This document shows, one piece after another, positions 50,398 through 62,006 of a stretch of 64,000 bases of DNA. Under the pieces are notes generated by a model. It was not told the DNA's origin. It saw nothing but the letters and a program-made list of their open reading frames with translations, and did no database searches. This stretch comes from Echinococcus granulosus. Lineage: Eukaryota; Platyhelminthes; Cestoda; Cyclophyllidea; Taeniidae. The stretch's first letter is position 1. Each line of letters starts with the position of its first letter. Location of the stretch: contig NW_020170394.1 of the NCBI RefSeq assembly GCF_000524195.1, forward strand, positions 362,309-426,308, written 5' to 3'. A program made the position numbers and the translations under genes.

Positions 50398-53300
50398 GTT
50401 ATTATATTATGGTAATGCATTAACCTCGACTTCATAATGCTAGAAACTGCTACAAATACGCCTTGAAAATTCAGTCTCAAGGGTCGTAACAACCGCTTAG
50501 TGAGGTAAACACGTGCGCCGCTCTTCGTCATAGCCTAACCTCGGGGAGGGACTCAGGTTTTCCTCACTAAAGCCGTTACGCGCGAGTACACTAACCACGT
50601 GGTCCCCTGCCGGCTTCAAGAGCCACGAGGGGGAACAATAGACATGGACCGCGTAAGCGGAATATGACTCGGTGTAGCGTGGGTCGGGGTAGGGAGCAGG
50701 GGGCGAAAGATTATAGAGATCTGGATGCGCGTGTACATGAACTAACGGCATATGCACACATCCACACAGGGGGCCATAAAATCTGACCTCAACAGCGAAT
50801 CTCATTTTGTTCGAAATGCACAGACGGGAACATAAATTTGCTGAACCAATGCGGAATCGATTCTTACCAGGAATAACGCAAATGAAGTGGGTTTATTGCC
50901 ATTGGGACAGCTGGATGAAAACTCGTACACAATGCGACTCCATTAAGCTTGAGATCGGCTAATAAAGGCCATCACTACTCTAATGACATCGATTCAGTTT
51001 CCTCAGCCAATTCACCGTTCTAATGCTTCCTCTTGAAACAACCATCATAGCGCTTCTTGATATCATGCGTTTCCACTTTTCTATGCGTGTTTCACTCATT
51101 CACCCATGGAGGTTTTATTCACCAAAATCGATGAATTGGATAAATTACGCCATTTCAGTCACGAATTTTCGCATTCAATTACATTTCACAGTCTACCAAA
51201 GTTGATTGGTTTAGTGTGTGATAATGGGGCGTGTTATGATACAAATCAGACACCTCAACTCACAATTGTTGCTTGCGAATTGCTAATTTTTTTGTAGGAA
51301 GGAATTGTAGTTGTATTGATTTGTTGTAAGTGGTGACAAAGCTTGCAAACCCAGAACCTTGTCTCTTCTTCCTTTGCTAAGGTAAAATGAGTGGGTTATT
51401 CGCTCAACCTTCCTACTGTTCCATTTTTAATGTCTTTTTACCTTATAAACTGCTGCAGTGATCTTGTTTTATTATCGAAACACGTCTGTACTAGTAAACG
51501 GTTAGGGTTATGTATAAGACTGTAAGATATTCAGTGGATTTAATGACGCTGAATAAAATTATCGTGGTATGCCAACACCGTCAGTTTGATGCATTTTTTG
51601 ACTCCAGTAGAGTTTCTATAATCTAGCTATTTTCTGACGGTACTATAAATTGTGCATTGTGAAGTTTTGTCATGATAAATGAAGATAGCAGCTTAAGCGA
51701 AAATGACAAAGGAGTTTCCTTCACAAATAACTCTCATCTTACCTTGATAACTTCTAGCTTGGTCAGCTGCTAATAAGTTGAGTCTTAATTCGCTAACTTG
51801 CATGCAAGAGCAGCATTGAACTACAATTTTCAATGTTTTACGACTAGAAGATTGTCTGCCGACTTGCCTTTCTAGTTATGATAGACAATGAGGTGTTCCG
51901 CCATGGCTTTGGACTGAGTGCTTCCACAGAGCTCGTAAAGTTTGACCCAACGGTAGGGAGCGCATAAAACAGTTGGGCGTGCGCTTATGGTATTTGTTTC
52001 CCCTGCTGCACATACGGGCGTGCATACACGCGACTAACGGCGCTGGCTGGCTATCTCTTCCGGGTCATCCTGTCATTGCTGGGTGTATGTGCGTGTGGTT
52101 GGCGTAGGTCGTCGGTGCGGTGTTGCTGTGCCATCCTCTGCACAGCCAAGCCATTTTCCATTAGAATGAATCCCCCACGGACCCGGCAACTGCAGCTAGT
52201 AGTCAGCTGACTCAGTGATGGATGTGCGCAAAAGTGTCAAGCATGGTGCCGTAGAATGGCTCACGAGTGAAATATCAGTGCAATCGCCTCCTTCATGTAA
52301 TTTCGTAGATGGGCGGGTAGCGATACGTTCACGGCCTCAGACTTTTCCCTTATACTTCAAAAGGTATTGAAACGTCCGAATCACACGAGACTCATTGCTT
52401 CCCTCTTGTCCACCTTCAATTGGAGCATGGGTCTAGTACTTGAACATTGACCACTAATGTATTTAATTGGCATGACGATGAAGTTAATCAGAATGCTACA
52501 TTGGAAGATGCATTCTCCAAATTTCGACATTAATTGCATGTGCTTGAGTGACATGATTTTAAATTTAAGCAGAATTTTTAAATGAAGGAATCCACTTCTT
52601 CTCTACCTTATATGACCAACATTCTTTCATTCTGCTATTATCCATCAAATACTCGGGCTGCTGACTAATTGTAAACTTTTTAACACCAAAAGACTACATA
52701 CTATTAAGCTCAAATCCTCCACTTTTTTGATGCAAAGGGAACCTCTCGCGTACCCGTAAGATGTTTTTAGGTTAAGATGAATTGAATGGGGCTGTTACTG
52801 GTATGCATTAACCTGTGATGTATCATAGATACTGAGGCAGTGCGATTCATTCACTTCCATGGAACAAATTCATGATTGCATTGTCTTTTGAAGTAATTGA
52901 AACTGTACAAGACAACAGACGCGAATGCAGTTATTGGAAGCAGATTTCCGCTGCCTTTGATCCTCAGCATCGCTGTTGTATATGGGGCTTGAAAAAACAA
53001 ATACATTCTAAGATATTTCTGCAAGAAGTAATGATAATTGTGTTGTTTTTTGGTGATTGAAGCAGTTGGTACTTGCATGTACACAAAAGCACACAAAAGG
53101 TCACTGGAACAAGCACCCAGAGGGGAATAAACAACAACACGCACGCCAGACGGCCAGACAGGCGCACGCAATCCCGGAAACGAAAAACACGGACGCACGG
53201 CTCTCCGGCACTGTGGTATGATGTGACGTGAGGCGAGATGGTGGTGGACCATACAGCCTTACACAATCAATGACTTTTGTCTTCTTTTGTGGACGCACAA

Positions 53301-53760
53301 TGCGTGTGTCCAACGTACATGGCCGCACCACCGTCAGTCTGAAGCGGTGCAGTCCCATTGTGAGCCGCGTCATCATGGGCGCAGAGGCACACAAGTAGAT
53401 AGGCAGTCATGGGAAGCTGTGAGAGAGAGGCAGAGGGAGAGCCGGTGTACACGCATCATTGCACACACATGAATGACCGTGTTACCCCAAGATTGTGCAC
53501 AAACCTCGGTGTGCCCACTGATTACATCTCAGATACATGCACGCATAAACACACGCATACGTGCATATGCGCGTGCGATGACCGTCTTCGTCTGTGCAGC
53601 ACACACGCAGCGTGCTGCCCGCCGGTGATTGAATTGGCCAATCACAGCGAGGGCCAGTCAGCTGGAGGTACGCACGCTGTTTACAATGATGGTAAAGCTG
53701 CACGCACGCACTACCATGTGACGCAGGGCGAATTAAGGGCATCTCTCTTCCCCCTCCCCC

Positions 53761-53790
53761 GCCTGCCTGCCTGCCTACCTGCCTTCCTCC
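53761..53790 (+). repeat. (CCTG)n / CCT-rich microsatellite
   Basis: GCCTGCCTGCCTGCCTACC followed by TTCC/TCCC units. An impure tetranucleotide run inside a CpG-rich island. Confidence 0.8.
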
Positions 53791-56055
53791 CTCCCTTTCA
53801 CTCTCACGAACACCAACCGGTTTTCACAATAAACGCGGCACTGCCAGCTGTTGGGTAACCGCGCCTACACACTCTCAGGGATTATTACGCACACAGTGGA
53901 TGGTTTCTATCTCTTTGTTCACTTGACACTTCTTTCTGGACTGCATTGCAAGCACATAGTGAGTTTTTACTTTTTGTACACGTAGTGAGATGTCTCATTC
54001 TCTCTTCACACTTACATGCCGTTGGGTGAATAAAACCTGCTTTTAGAGGTGTAATGAATGATTGGCAGAGCTACCCTTGATTAGTTCCGCTATTAGTTGT
54101 TGTCGAACTTCCCACATCGACGTTAGGCTTATCAAGACTCAGTAGAATGCCCATTTGAATAGAACGATAGGGGCAGCGATGCAGTGTTTTTGCGTGCTAG
54201 GGGAGGAGATGGGGAAGACAAGCCATCACAAGCAAAGTCTGAGCGTGTTAATCAAAGCCCTCACCTCACACACAGCATTCAGTGTTATCCCTTTCATTAA
54301 GTGTTCACTCTTCTCCTCATCTTTGGTAGGTGTATGTGCGCGTGTAGGGGAGAAGGAGGGGAAGTGAGAAAACTGTAATAATTGACTACAAATGTGCGCG
54401 CATGAATGTACACAGGGTGGGAGTGAGGTGAGCAATCAGAGTCCATTGTATTACAATTTTCGTCTCCTATGTTCCACCTCTGTGATTACCATATGAAGAG
54501 TAGCCGTGAGATGGGGTGGGGTGAATTGAGATGGTGTGGTGTGGTGGGAGGATGAGACAGCGGACTGGTTGGTGGGGTTGAAGTGGGTAGAGAGAGAGAG
54601 GAATTAGTCTGTGTGGGGCACGCCCACATCGAGGAAGTACATTGTGGGCACGAGTCGTTGTGTGCGAACAGTGCTTCGAAGACCATGGGGGGAGATGGGG
54701 GTGTAATTTATGTCTGGTTGAGGTGAGACATTGTAGGTGTAAATATTACAACCACATAGCGGAGATGGTACGAGGCTTATTGCTTTCTATATAGATAAAG
54801 TGTTACCCCTTGTCGAAGGAATTTGTAAGCATCTCAAAGCCTTTCGTGCACAATTTTTAGAACTACCCATCCAACACGAGCTTCTTTTATAACACCGAAA
54901 AACTGTCTTCCCTTTCATAAACTAATCCAACTTCATAATCTGCGTGTTTAACGTGTTTTTCCGTAGGACATAGGGTGCTTCATTAAGTTTACTAAACAGC
55001 AATCATATTCTCTTGCAAAGGTATTATCATTTGCATTCACTGTTGGTTTTTTTATTTAAAGGAAACTTTTTACCTCAATCACTCCTAAATCGAATAAAAG
55101 GGAGAGTGTTTGAATTCGAGTGTGAGAAATGTAACTCCAGTTTTACCTAAAACCAAGATAGGCCTTAAGGGAAGCCGCAATCGCATTTCTTGTAGGTGTT
55201 TTTAATGCCTGAAAAAGTAGGAGGTACTTTAGGTCTTTTGATCTCTGGACCTATTTTACTGTCCTTTCAAATTAAAAAAAGCCATATATTGCTAAAGCAG
55301 CAGAACGAAGCCACGGAGAGAGGTAAAGTTGTCGTAAGGATGTTAAATCGGCTTCGTGGTTAGGACGCCTTATTTCCTTGGATTGGCCAAGTTTTGGTCT
55401 AATTATTATCTGCACGCGAACATTGCCATACCTCCAAAAGACAGTTACAAGCTTTGTCTTAAATGCACCAATTCCTTACCGTCTTGCAAATTGGATAAAT
55501 GTCATTAATAGGTCAAAATGAGTTGCAAGCTTCCCTACTGTCCCCTTTACCATCCATAGTGGTTCGAGAGGGAATTTCTGTTACGTAAAATAACAAAGTT
55601 AGCCAGGGTGTAAGAGTATTAATGGTGATCTAATTTGGTTGCACGAACATCCTCACAACTGCAGTGGACAACGATCGTAATGAGAAGCAAGTAGCGAACG
55701 CCTTATATTTTCGGCAGCGTCAACACAGCGATGAGTTAACATATCTACAAAATTACAAAATTTTTGATTTCCCTCACTTTGACTTTAACACAACACTTCA
55801 CATGGGCAAAATCTAACAAAAGGCAATGGATGATGCGGTTTGAGATCCACTGATCATTCAAACCAAAGAATACAGCAGAATCAGACTGTTAAAACTTGAG
55901 TTCAACATTTGCAACAGCGCTTGCTGTAAATTTGACTTGTTAAGTTATGCTCCTCCTCAAATCTACAAAACAAGTTGTCCGTTTACCAAAATCAACGATG
56001 ATTTCTTTGGTAGCAATGTCTAGTTTTTATGTTTTCCCTTGTTTAATAACATTGA

Positions 56056-56091
56056 TTTAAATCATTTAGGTACGTTCCACCGCTATAACTG
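56056..56091 (+). promoter_or_regulatory. SoxD: Splice acceptor and 22-nt leader before the SoxD ATG
   Basis: GATTTAAATCATTTAG at 56054-56069 is a plausible acceptor. The 22 nt to the ATG contain TAA in the SoxD frame, and all other frames entering here also stop within 20 codons. The site therefore delivers an untranslated leader, either by cis-splicing of a distant 5' UTR exon or by spliced-leader trans-splicing, which flatworms are known to use. Confidence 0.5.
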
Positions 56092-59000
56092 ATGTCTTGG
56101 AAACGCAAAACCAATCAACCAAATAGACTGAAAGAGTTACCCGCCGAATCTCCGCTTGTGATTGGTCTTGCGCACAAATCATCAAATACCTCCTCAACCA
56201 CCGACACCACAGGAATCCCCGGAGACATGGAGTTCGCCCCATTCCTTCCACAACCGTCCAGTACAAGCTGCATTCTCAATCTTTCACCCAAAGCGACGGT
56301 AAACACTGGCCCCTCCCCCAAGTCGCAGAGAGAGATCGCCTCTGCAGACATCATGTCTATCCTCCGCAACGCCTGCCTTTCTTCCAACCTCAGCAGGGAA
56401 GAAAAGATCTCTCTTCTCTCAGAGGTCGCAAATCAAATTAGTGGACTCAAAAGGCAGTTGAATTCTTCACCCCTCAACATCAGCAGCAACAGTAATGGTA
56501 GTAAGGTTCGTGTCAATAGCATTTTTAACTTGACGTCATAGATGGCTACTTAAATTCTGGGGAAAAATGCCTTTACACTAACTTGATTTCTTTTTAAAGT
56601 ATGGTTAACTTCTTACTCGAGATGTTTGATTGACAAGGGGCCCATTTTTAGAGAAGGATTGGTTTAAATTAGTTATTGCTGGGGTTATCCAAAGAGTCAA
56701 CCATTTCAGTATAATCCGTACCGGACTGTTGTGACTTGGAATTTTGTCCTGAACTTAACGTACTGCAGGGACTCACCAACTATCTGGGACCTTACAGGTG
56801 TGAACTTCAATGGGGGTATTGAACTACAATTTTACAGTTACTGACTCAATTGTGCTTCATCACAAAGTGCCAGGTATTGAAGCAGTTGATGAACTAGTAC
56901 TTTTTACAAGGTGACTACCTTCATTAGCACTCTTTGTAAGAGGAACGTGTCGTTAAAAGTTTCTTCCAATCAGTTATTTCAATTAGAGGTCCATTTAAGC
57001 GTTAAGAGTAGAAGCCATAAAATGACCATTCCGAATGCTTACTCAAACCACAGCTTTGACCTCTCTCTTGATTTTGCACTAGACCACGAGCATTGTGGTA
57101 TCAAAATTAAAATGAACACGATACTACCCATTTCTCCCTCTCTATTTCACAGTAATGTCTTGAAAAATATATAAATTGTGGGATTTCCGATTTCACTCAA
57201 CCAAGTTTTGTATGGATTCAAAACTTGTCTCGAGTCACCAAATTAATTCATATCCGGCTCAATGATGCTATACAATACGGCTATTTTAAATGTGTTTAAC
57301 GTGTCATTTATAAGGATCTACACTGTATACTTGATGGATGGTGGTGAGGCGTTGAAGATGGATTGGGAAATAGAAATGAGCAGACTCCTCGTCCATGGGA
57401 TGCCTCGTTTTTTCTACATCTTTCCATCCCACGTAAGGTGACTCCTTTTGTGCGTTGGGGCTGTGCCATCCCATCGCTCGAAGACAGTGGGTATTTTGTG
57501 CAGTCATCATCGACATTCCGAAAACTGGAGCATTGTTCGAAATTCCCGGTCGGGACTTAGTCACCTCTCTCTTTCCTCCCGGTGGTACTAGAAGCAGACG
57601 CGCACACATTTGTTCTTCAATTGTACCTTTATGTGTTGTGTTTGCCTGGGTGCGTGCATATGCGCATAGCACCCAAATTCTGTCGATAAGCCCGTAGTTG
57701 TCCCAGGTGGCCTGAAGAGCAACGCAAGGAGGGTGTAACAAAGGTGTCTCCAGGACACTCCTCGTCCGACTCACAGTTGGGATGGCACAAGCCGTTTATG
57801 GGTGGAATCGCATAAAAAAGAGCATCACAACATCAAAAAACGGGAAAAGACATAGGCCTCCTTCAATTTTTCCGAGAAAGGCATGATAGTGAAGAGCAGA
57901 ACTTGATTGGATTCAAGTTGTGTATCGTTTTGGAAGTCGCGTTTATCAATTCAACAAAAAGTACTTTTTTAAGTCTAGAGTAATTTTACTTATTAGCGCA
58001 AAGTCGACGATAATTACTGAGCCTTAAAGTACGAGGCACTGAGTTGGCTGAATTTTGCGTTGTCATGACAAGCGGAGTTCGTTCCTACCGTCTGTATTCC
58101 TTTAAAATTGTAAAGTGAGGCGCAAAGTACCGATGGAAGATCCCAATATCACACATTTAATGTGGCTCATGTTGCATCGAAACTGAAGGGCAAAGGGTAT
58201 GACGACTATGCCATGCTCCAAATCCTTTTAATCTTTTCTGACAGACTGATGATGACACGCCTCTAAATCTTACGCAAAGCAAACATGAAACATCGGCAGA
58301 AAAACAAATGGAGCCGCCTTCATGGTGTGGCCAGGAGAACGCAATCCCCAGTATCTCCCCCTTCCTCTTTCATACCGGACTCGTTGATGCTGGTAAAATC
58401 AGTGGCATCTCCGCAAAACCTGGAGGAAGTGAAGGTGAAAAACTTGCCTTCCCCATCCGTTCCGATTCATCCAAGCTTCTGAATTATGTGAGTTTTTTTT
58501 TCTTCCTTATAAACTACTAACTGAAGCAGAAGTTGCTGCCACGTGCGTGGTTGAAAGGGTATTCTAACACCGCTGGTTCTCTTTAGACTTCTTTCACTGA
58601 TATGACCAATGTTCTCGACATACATTATTTTTCCCGTTCGGCACGTCATTTATCGTGGGTGGTGACGCATCCACAGCGCGAAACCGGGTTTTGTCCTGAA
58701 AACGTAAATAAACTTGATGATGAGACGCACTCGAGGTAACTCCGCATCACTCCGATTGTACCCGCCGGGAGGCCATAAAATCGAAGTTGACGTATACTTG
58801 AGCGATTAAGGGTTTTATCCGACCCAGATCGCCTTGACGATTTGAAGTCTATAAACCGTGGAGTTGAAGGTAAAGGAAATTGACAAACTCCATCAATGCG
58901 GCTGGCAATGACCAAAAATTCTCCCTTTTCATGCTTTTTTTGTAAATTAATCGGTTAGAAATTCACGCAGTGTCGACAAGGTTCAAAATGGAAAATCACA

Positions 59001-62000
59001 TTCCCATCATCAGTTAGGTTAATGCAAGTAAAGTCAACAAAAGTTCTTTTTTCATTTGATGAGGAGCCATTTCGAGTCCTGCCACTTTCGCAACACTATG
59101 AGATCAATGTGACTTTACAGAATTGCGAAACAATTTGTTCAGTAGCACTATGGCACTCAATCCAAAAATCCGTGTTATTTTCTTTGCATGTGATGAATGC
59201 CTTTGAAGAATATCAATTTTGAAGGCATTCCGTCCATTCTTCTTAAAAAAAACTAGGCATCATCGGGCAAGCTCAAAAGTACTGATTTTGTGCCCATGTG
59301 GTTGATTTCGACAGATTTCGCCTCTCGATGTTGGCTCAGCGAATCCATGCGACTTGTTACTCAAAATGATTCAGGCTTGTCAACAAAACACCTCCACCGG
59401 CCCACCTCGTAATGAGCAAACGCAACAGCAGCAACAGCCATCCATACCAGTGCCCTCGACTAGTCCGGAGGGGAGCATGCCCGTCATCCCACTGGGTCTC
59501 ACGTCTCTGCCCCTGCGGGAGCCGTCTGTTGCTCCAGGTCTCCCTCTGTCCCTACTCAGCATGAAACTGGAGGACGCCAAATCAGAGCAACAACTCCTCA
59601 CTCACCTGGGTCTTGATCCAGCTCTTCTCTCCACTCTACAGAATGGACCCAAAGCCTTACCACTTGGAGCTCCAACACCATCTGGACGGATGCCTTCTGG
59701 TGACCTCTTTGCTTCACCAAAACTCGTCTCGTTGCCATCACAAAGCAACGGATTTCCACTAATGCGTCAATCGCCACCACTGCAGTCCTCGCAACAGGAG
59801 ACGGACTGTGAGCAAAAGCCAAATCAGGGTACCGGATTCGGCCAGTCAAGAAAGGTGAGTATAGTGAGAGCCTCAGAAGGCTTTAAGACAAGGAAAAAAG
59901 AGATGTGAGAACTGCTAGACCTTGAAAGTCTTTACCTGAAACAACTGTTACATTTGATTCATCTGCGTGGTTCATGATTGTGAATACTACTTGTTTATTA
60001 ATCCGGAAGCCGAGAGTGGAAGCAACAAAATTGCCTTGTCCTCTCGCCGATGCCCCACGTGCGTGAATACGGATTGTAACAAAGACTCACGACAACAGTG
60101 TGCGTGCCTGCATGTGCACGGACGAATATCTGTCTGTGCCCTAATTCTAAATGCAAGGAAATTTCGCCCGAGGCCCAGACAACCGGCGTGCGTGGCGCAC
60201 CCGCTCTCTTTGCAGTCATTGTTTTTATTCATCCGACCGTCTCTTCTCTTTCCTCTCATTTCAATCCACTTGGTGTAAAGAGGCGCACGGATAGTAAAGA
60301 TATGCGTGGGGTGTGTCCTATCGGGATGTGTGCGCTACTGTGCAAGCACAAATGAACAGACTATCAGCGTATTCGAAAGTGATTACCCTCGACAGCCGTT
60401 TTTCCTTATAGCAATTAATGCATGTGTATATGCATGCGTTTGCGTTTATTTTACCACCCACGAATGCCTAGGATCAAACCTACACTCACCTTTTATTAAG
60501 AATTCTTCACGTCATTGCTAAAAACTACGTATGCTGACATTTGATGCGAGATGGGTATGCTAGAACCCATACACCAAATCAATGATAGGATTCTTGATCA
60601 ACTACTGTTCATGAAAATTGACATAATTTTCGACATCATCCACTCATTACTAGCATTGCATAGTTCGCGAGATCTGGCAAAGGGAAAAAAGCATAAGATT
60701 ATCCCATTAACTTGATCTTTTCATGGACGGTAAATCCCTACCTCGTCAAGGCTGAAAAGAGAGAATCAACGTGATTCTCATTTGATTACGGTGGAGCTCG
60801 GAACTAACGAAGCATTAGTGATGAATCGTGCGTACCAATACCTCCTTCAGTGTTGGTAGAAGGTGAGCAGTTGTGAGATGTGCCTAATTTTCTAGTTTTT
60901 AAGCGAAAGGTAGTATGGGGTACCGTGAACGAGCTTTATTTTTCTGACTATTACAGATCTTCACAAGGTGCGATTTCGGGGAGATCGAAACTAGTAGACT
61001 TGATGATTCGAGCGACGCAAACCAAACAAAGTCACCCAAAAGACCTCACATCAAGCGACCTATGAATGCCTTCATGGTATGGGCCCGTGAGGAGCGTCGC
61101 AAAATCCTCAAGGTAAGCTCCATACCGCCATGCAACATAAGCTAGATTCGTGAATCCTTTTTGTCTACCTATAAATAAATAGTACACCCATAACTGCTTA
61201 CCAACTACTTCCACTTTTAGGCTTGCCCTGACATGCATAACAGCAATATTTCGAAGATTCTCGGAGCCAGATGGAAGGCGATGTCGGCGGAGGAGAAGCG
61301 ACCTTATTACGAGGAGCAGTCGCGGTTGAGTCGCAAGCACATGGAGGATCACCCTGACTATCGGTATCGGCCAAGGCCCAAGCGAACTTGCATTGTTGAC
61401 GGGAGGAAGTTGCGCATCTCTGAGTACAAGGAATTGATGCGTAATCGACGTGGTGAAAATCGCAAACATTGGTTTGGAAATGGAGACACACAACGCATAG
61501 TGGAAGGTCTCCTTGGTACGGTAAAAAAACTAGGGTGCAACACATGCTAGATGTTATGGCATGAGAAAAAACTAAACATTATTTTGTCTCTCTTAGGCAC
61601 ACCCATGTCAAAATTGCAGAGCTCTGGTGTAAGCGAGAGCAGTTCCATCAACGAAGCCATAGATGATTCCCGTCCTCCAACAATGTTGCACATTCCCACG
61701 AGTTTTGAGCACTTTCCAGGCAATTCATCTCCTGTCGGTGGCTTTCACCACCCGGCTTTTCCCACATTGGCTCCCACAGGCCTCACATTCCCCTTGCCAA
61801 CCGCTTCCACCACTTTGCCATGCGAGTCGACGAGTGAGCGCAGTCAAGTTCGCCTCCTGCCGCCGCCGCCTAACCCCGCTGTTACCGCTACTACTGCTAC
61901 TGTCGTTACGGCGGTATCTTCAGCAAGTCCGGAGGATCTCTCTCCTCGTTCTGCCTCACCTCTGATCGGAATTCACTCGACACCAGGCCTGCAAACAACC

Positions 62001-62006
62001 TTGTGA
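56092..62006 (+). CDS. SoxD: SoxD (SOX5/6/13-type) HMG-box transcription factor, 6 coding exons
   Basis: Family role (known): nuclear minor-groove DNA-bending factor that dimerises by a coiled coil and regulates cell differentiation. Exons: 56092-56505, 58245-58487, 59315-59854, 60957-61112, 61221-61515, 61597-62006, all in phase, 685 aa. Seen: [20 protein letters not shown] (about 100-119), matching [22 protein letters not shown] of SOX6. TPLNLTQ follows at 143-149, equivalent to the PLNLS CtBP-binding motif. Then come a Gln run (about 256-260) and the HMG box (about 430-505) with [19 protein letters not shown] and [33 protein letters not shown] is the SoxD-specific extension. The tail is Ser/Pro-rich. 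The ATG at 56092 is the first usable one, since an in-frame TAA precedes it. Upstream alternative starts are possible. The HMG box is interrupted by an intron after KILK. Confidence 0.95.
56506..58244. other. SoxD intron with a 156-codon opposite-strand frame
   Basis: A 1.7-kb intron. A minus-strand frame stays open from 57774 (a GTG, not ATG) to 57304, and two plus-strand frames are also open there. The stretch is GC-richer than the rest of the intron. I recognise no domain and attribute the openness to composition. Confidence 0.45.
59855..60956. other. SoxD intron with a CpG/TG-rich patch
   Basis: A 1.1-kb intron. About 60040-60200 is CpG- and TG-rich, like the islands upstream of the gene, and open in several frames at once. 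No exon with good splice sites was seen. Confidence 0.5.
60957..61515 (+). other. SoxD: HMG box of SoxD, encoded on two exons
   Basis: The DNA-binding domain starts near 61047 (HIKRPMNAF) in exon 60957-61112 and continues in exon 61221-61515. The 108-nt intron falls between KILK and ACPDMHN in helix 1/2. The box keeps the residues expected for minor-groove wedging (PMNAFMVW) and the distal [13 protein letters not shown] block that separates SoxD from other Sox groups. Confidence 0.93.

Larger units (their letters stand above)
37278..56069. other. 19-kb region upstream of SoxD without a recognised gene
   Basis: An alternation of AT-rich DNA with CpG- and TG/CA-rich islands of a few hundred bases: about 40.0-40.7, 43.1-43.5, 44.1-44.3, 46.1-47.0, 48.3-48.7, 50.5-50.8, 51.95-52.15, 53.1-53.9 and 54.3-54.7 kb. 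It probably holds 5' exons, long introns or enhancers of SoxD. Long frames in the islands (minus 48156-48860, 234 aa; plus 46578-47024, 148 aa; plus 53409-53858) run through simple repeats, and I do not accept them as genes. Confidence 0.45.

Noticed and set aside
53409..53858. 149-codon plus-strand frame
   Set aside because: It runs through CA repeats (THKHTHTC) and a CCTG microsatellite (LPACLPAFLPP). The composition is repeat-driven.
57304..57774. 156-codon minus-strand frame in the first SoxD intron
   Set aside because: It starts at GTG, not ATG. Plus-strand frames are open over the same patch, there is no recognisable domain, and it lies in a GC-richer intronic stretch.
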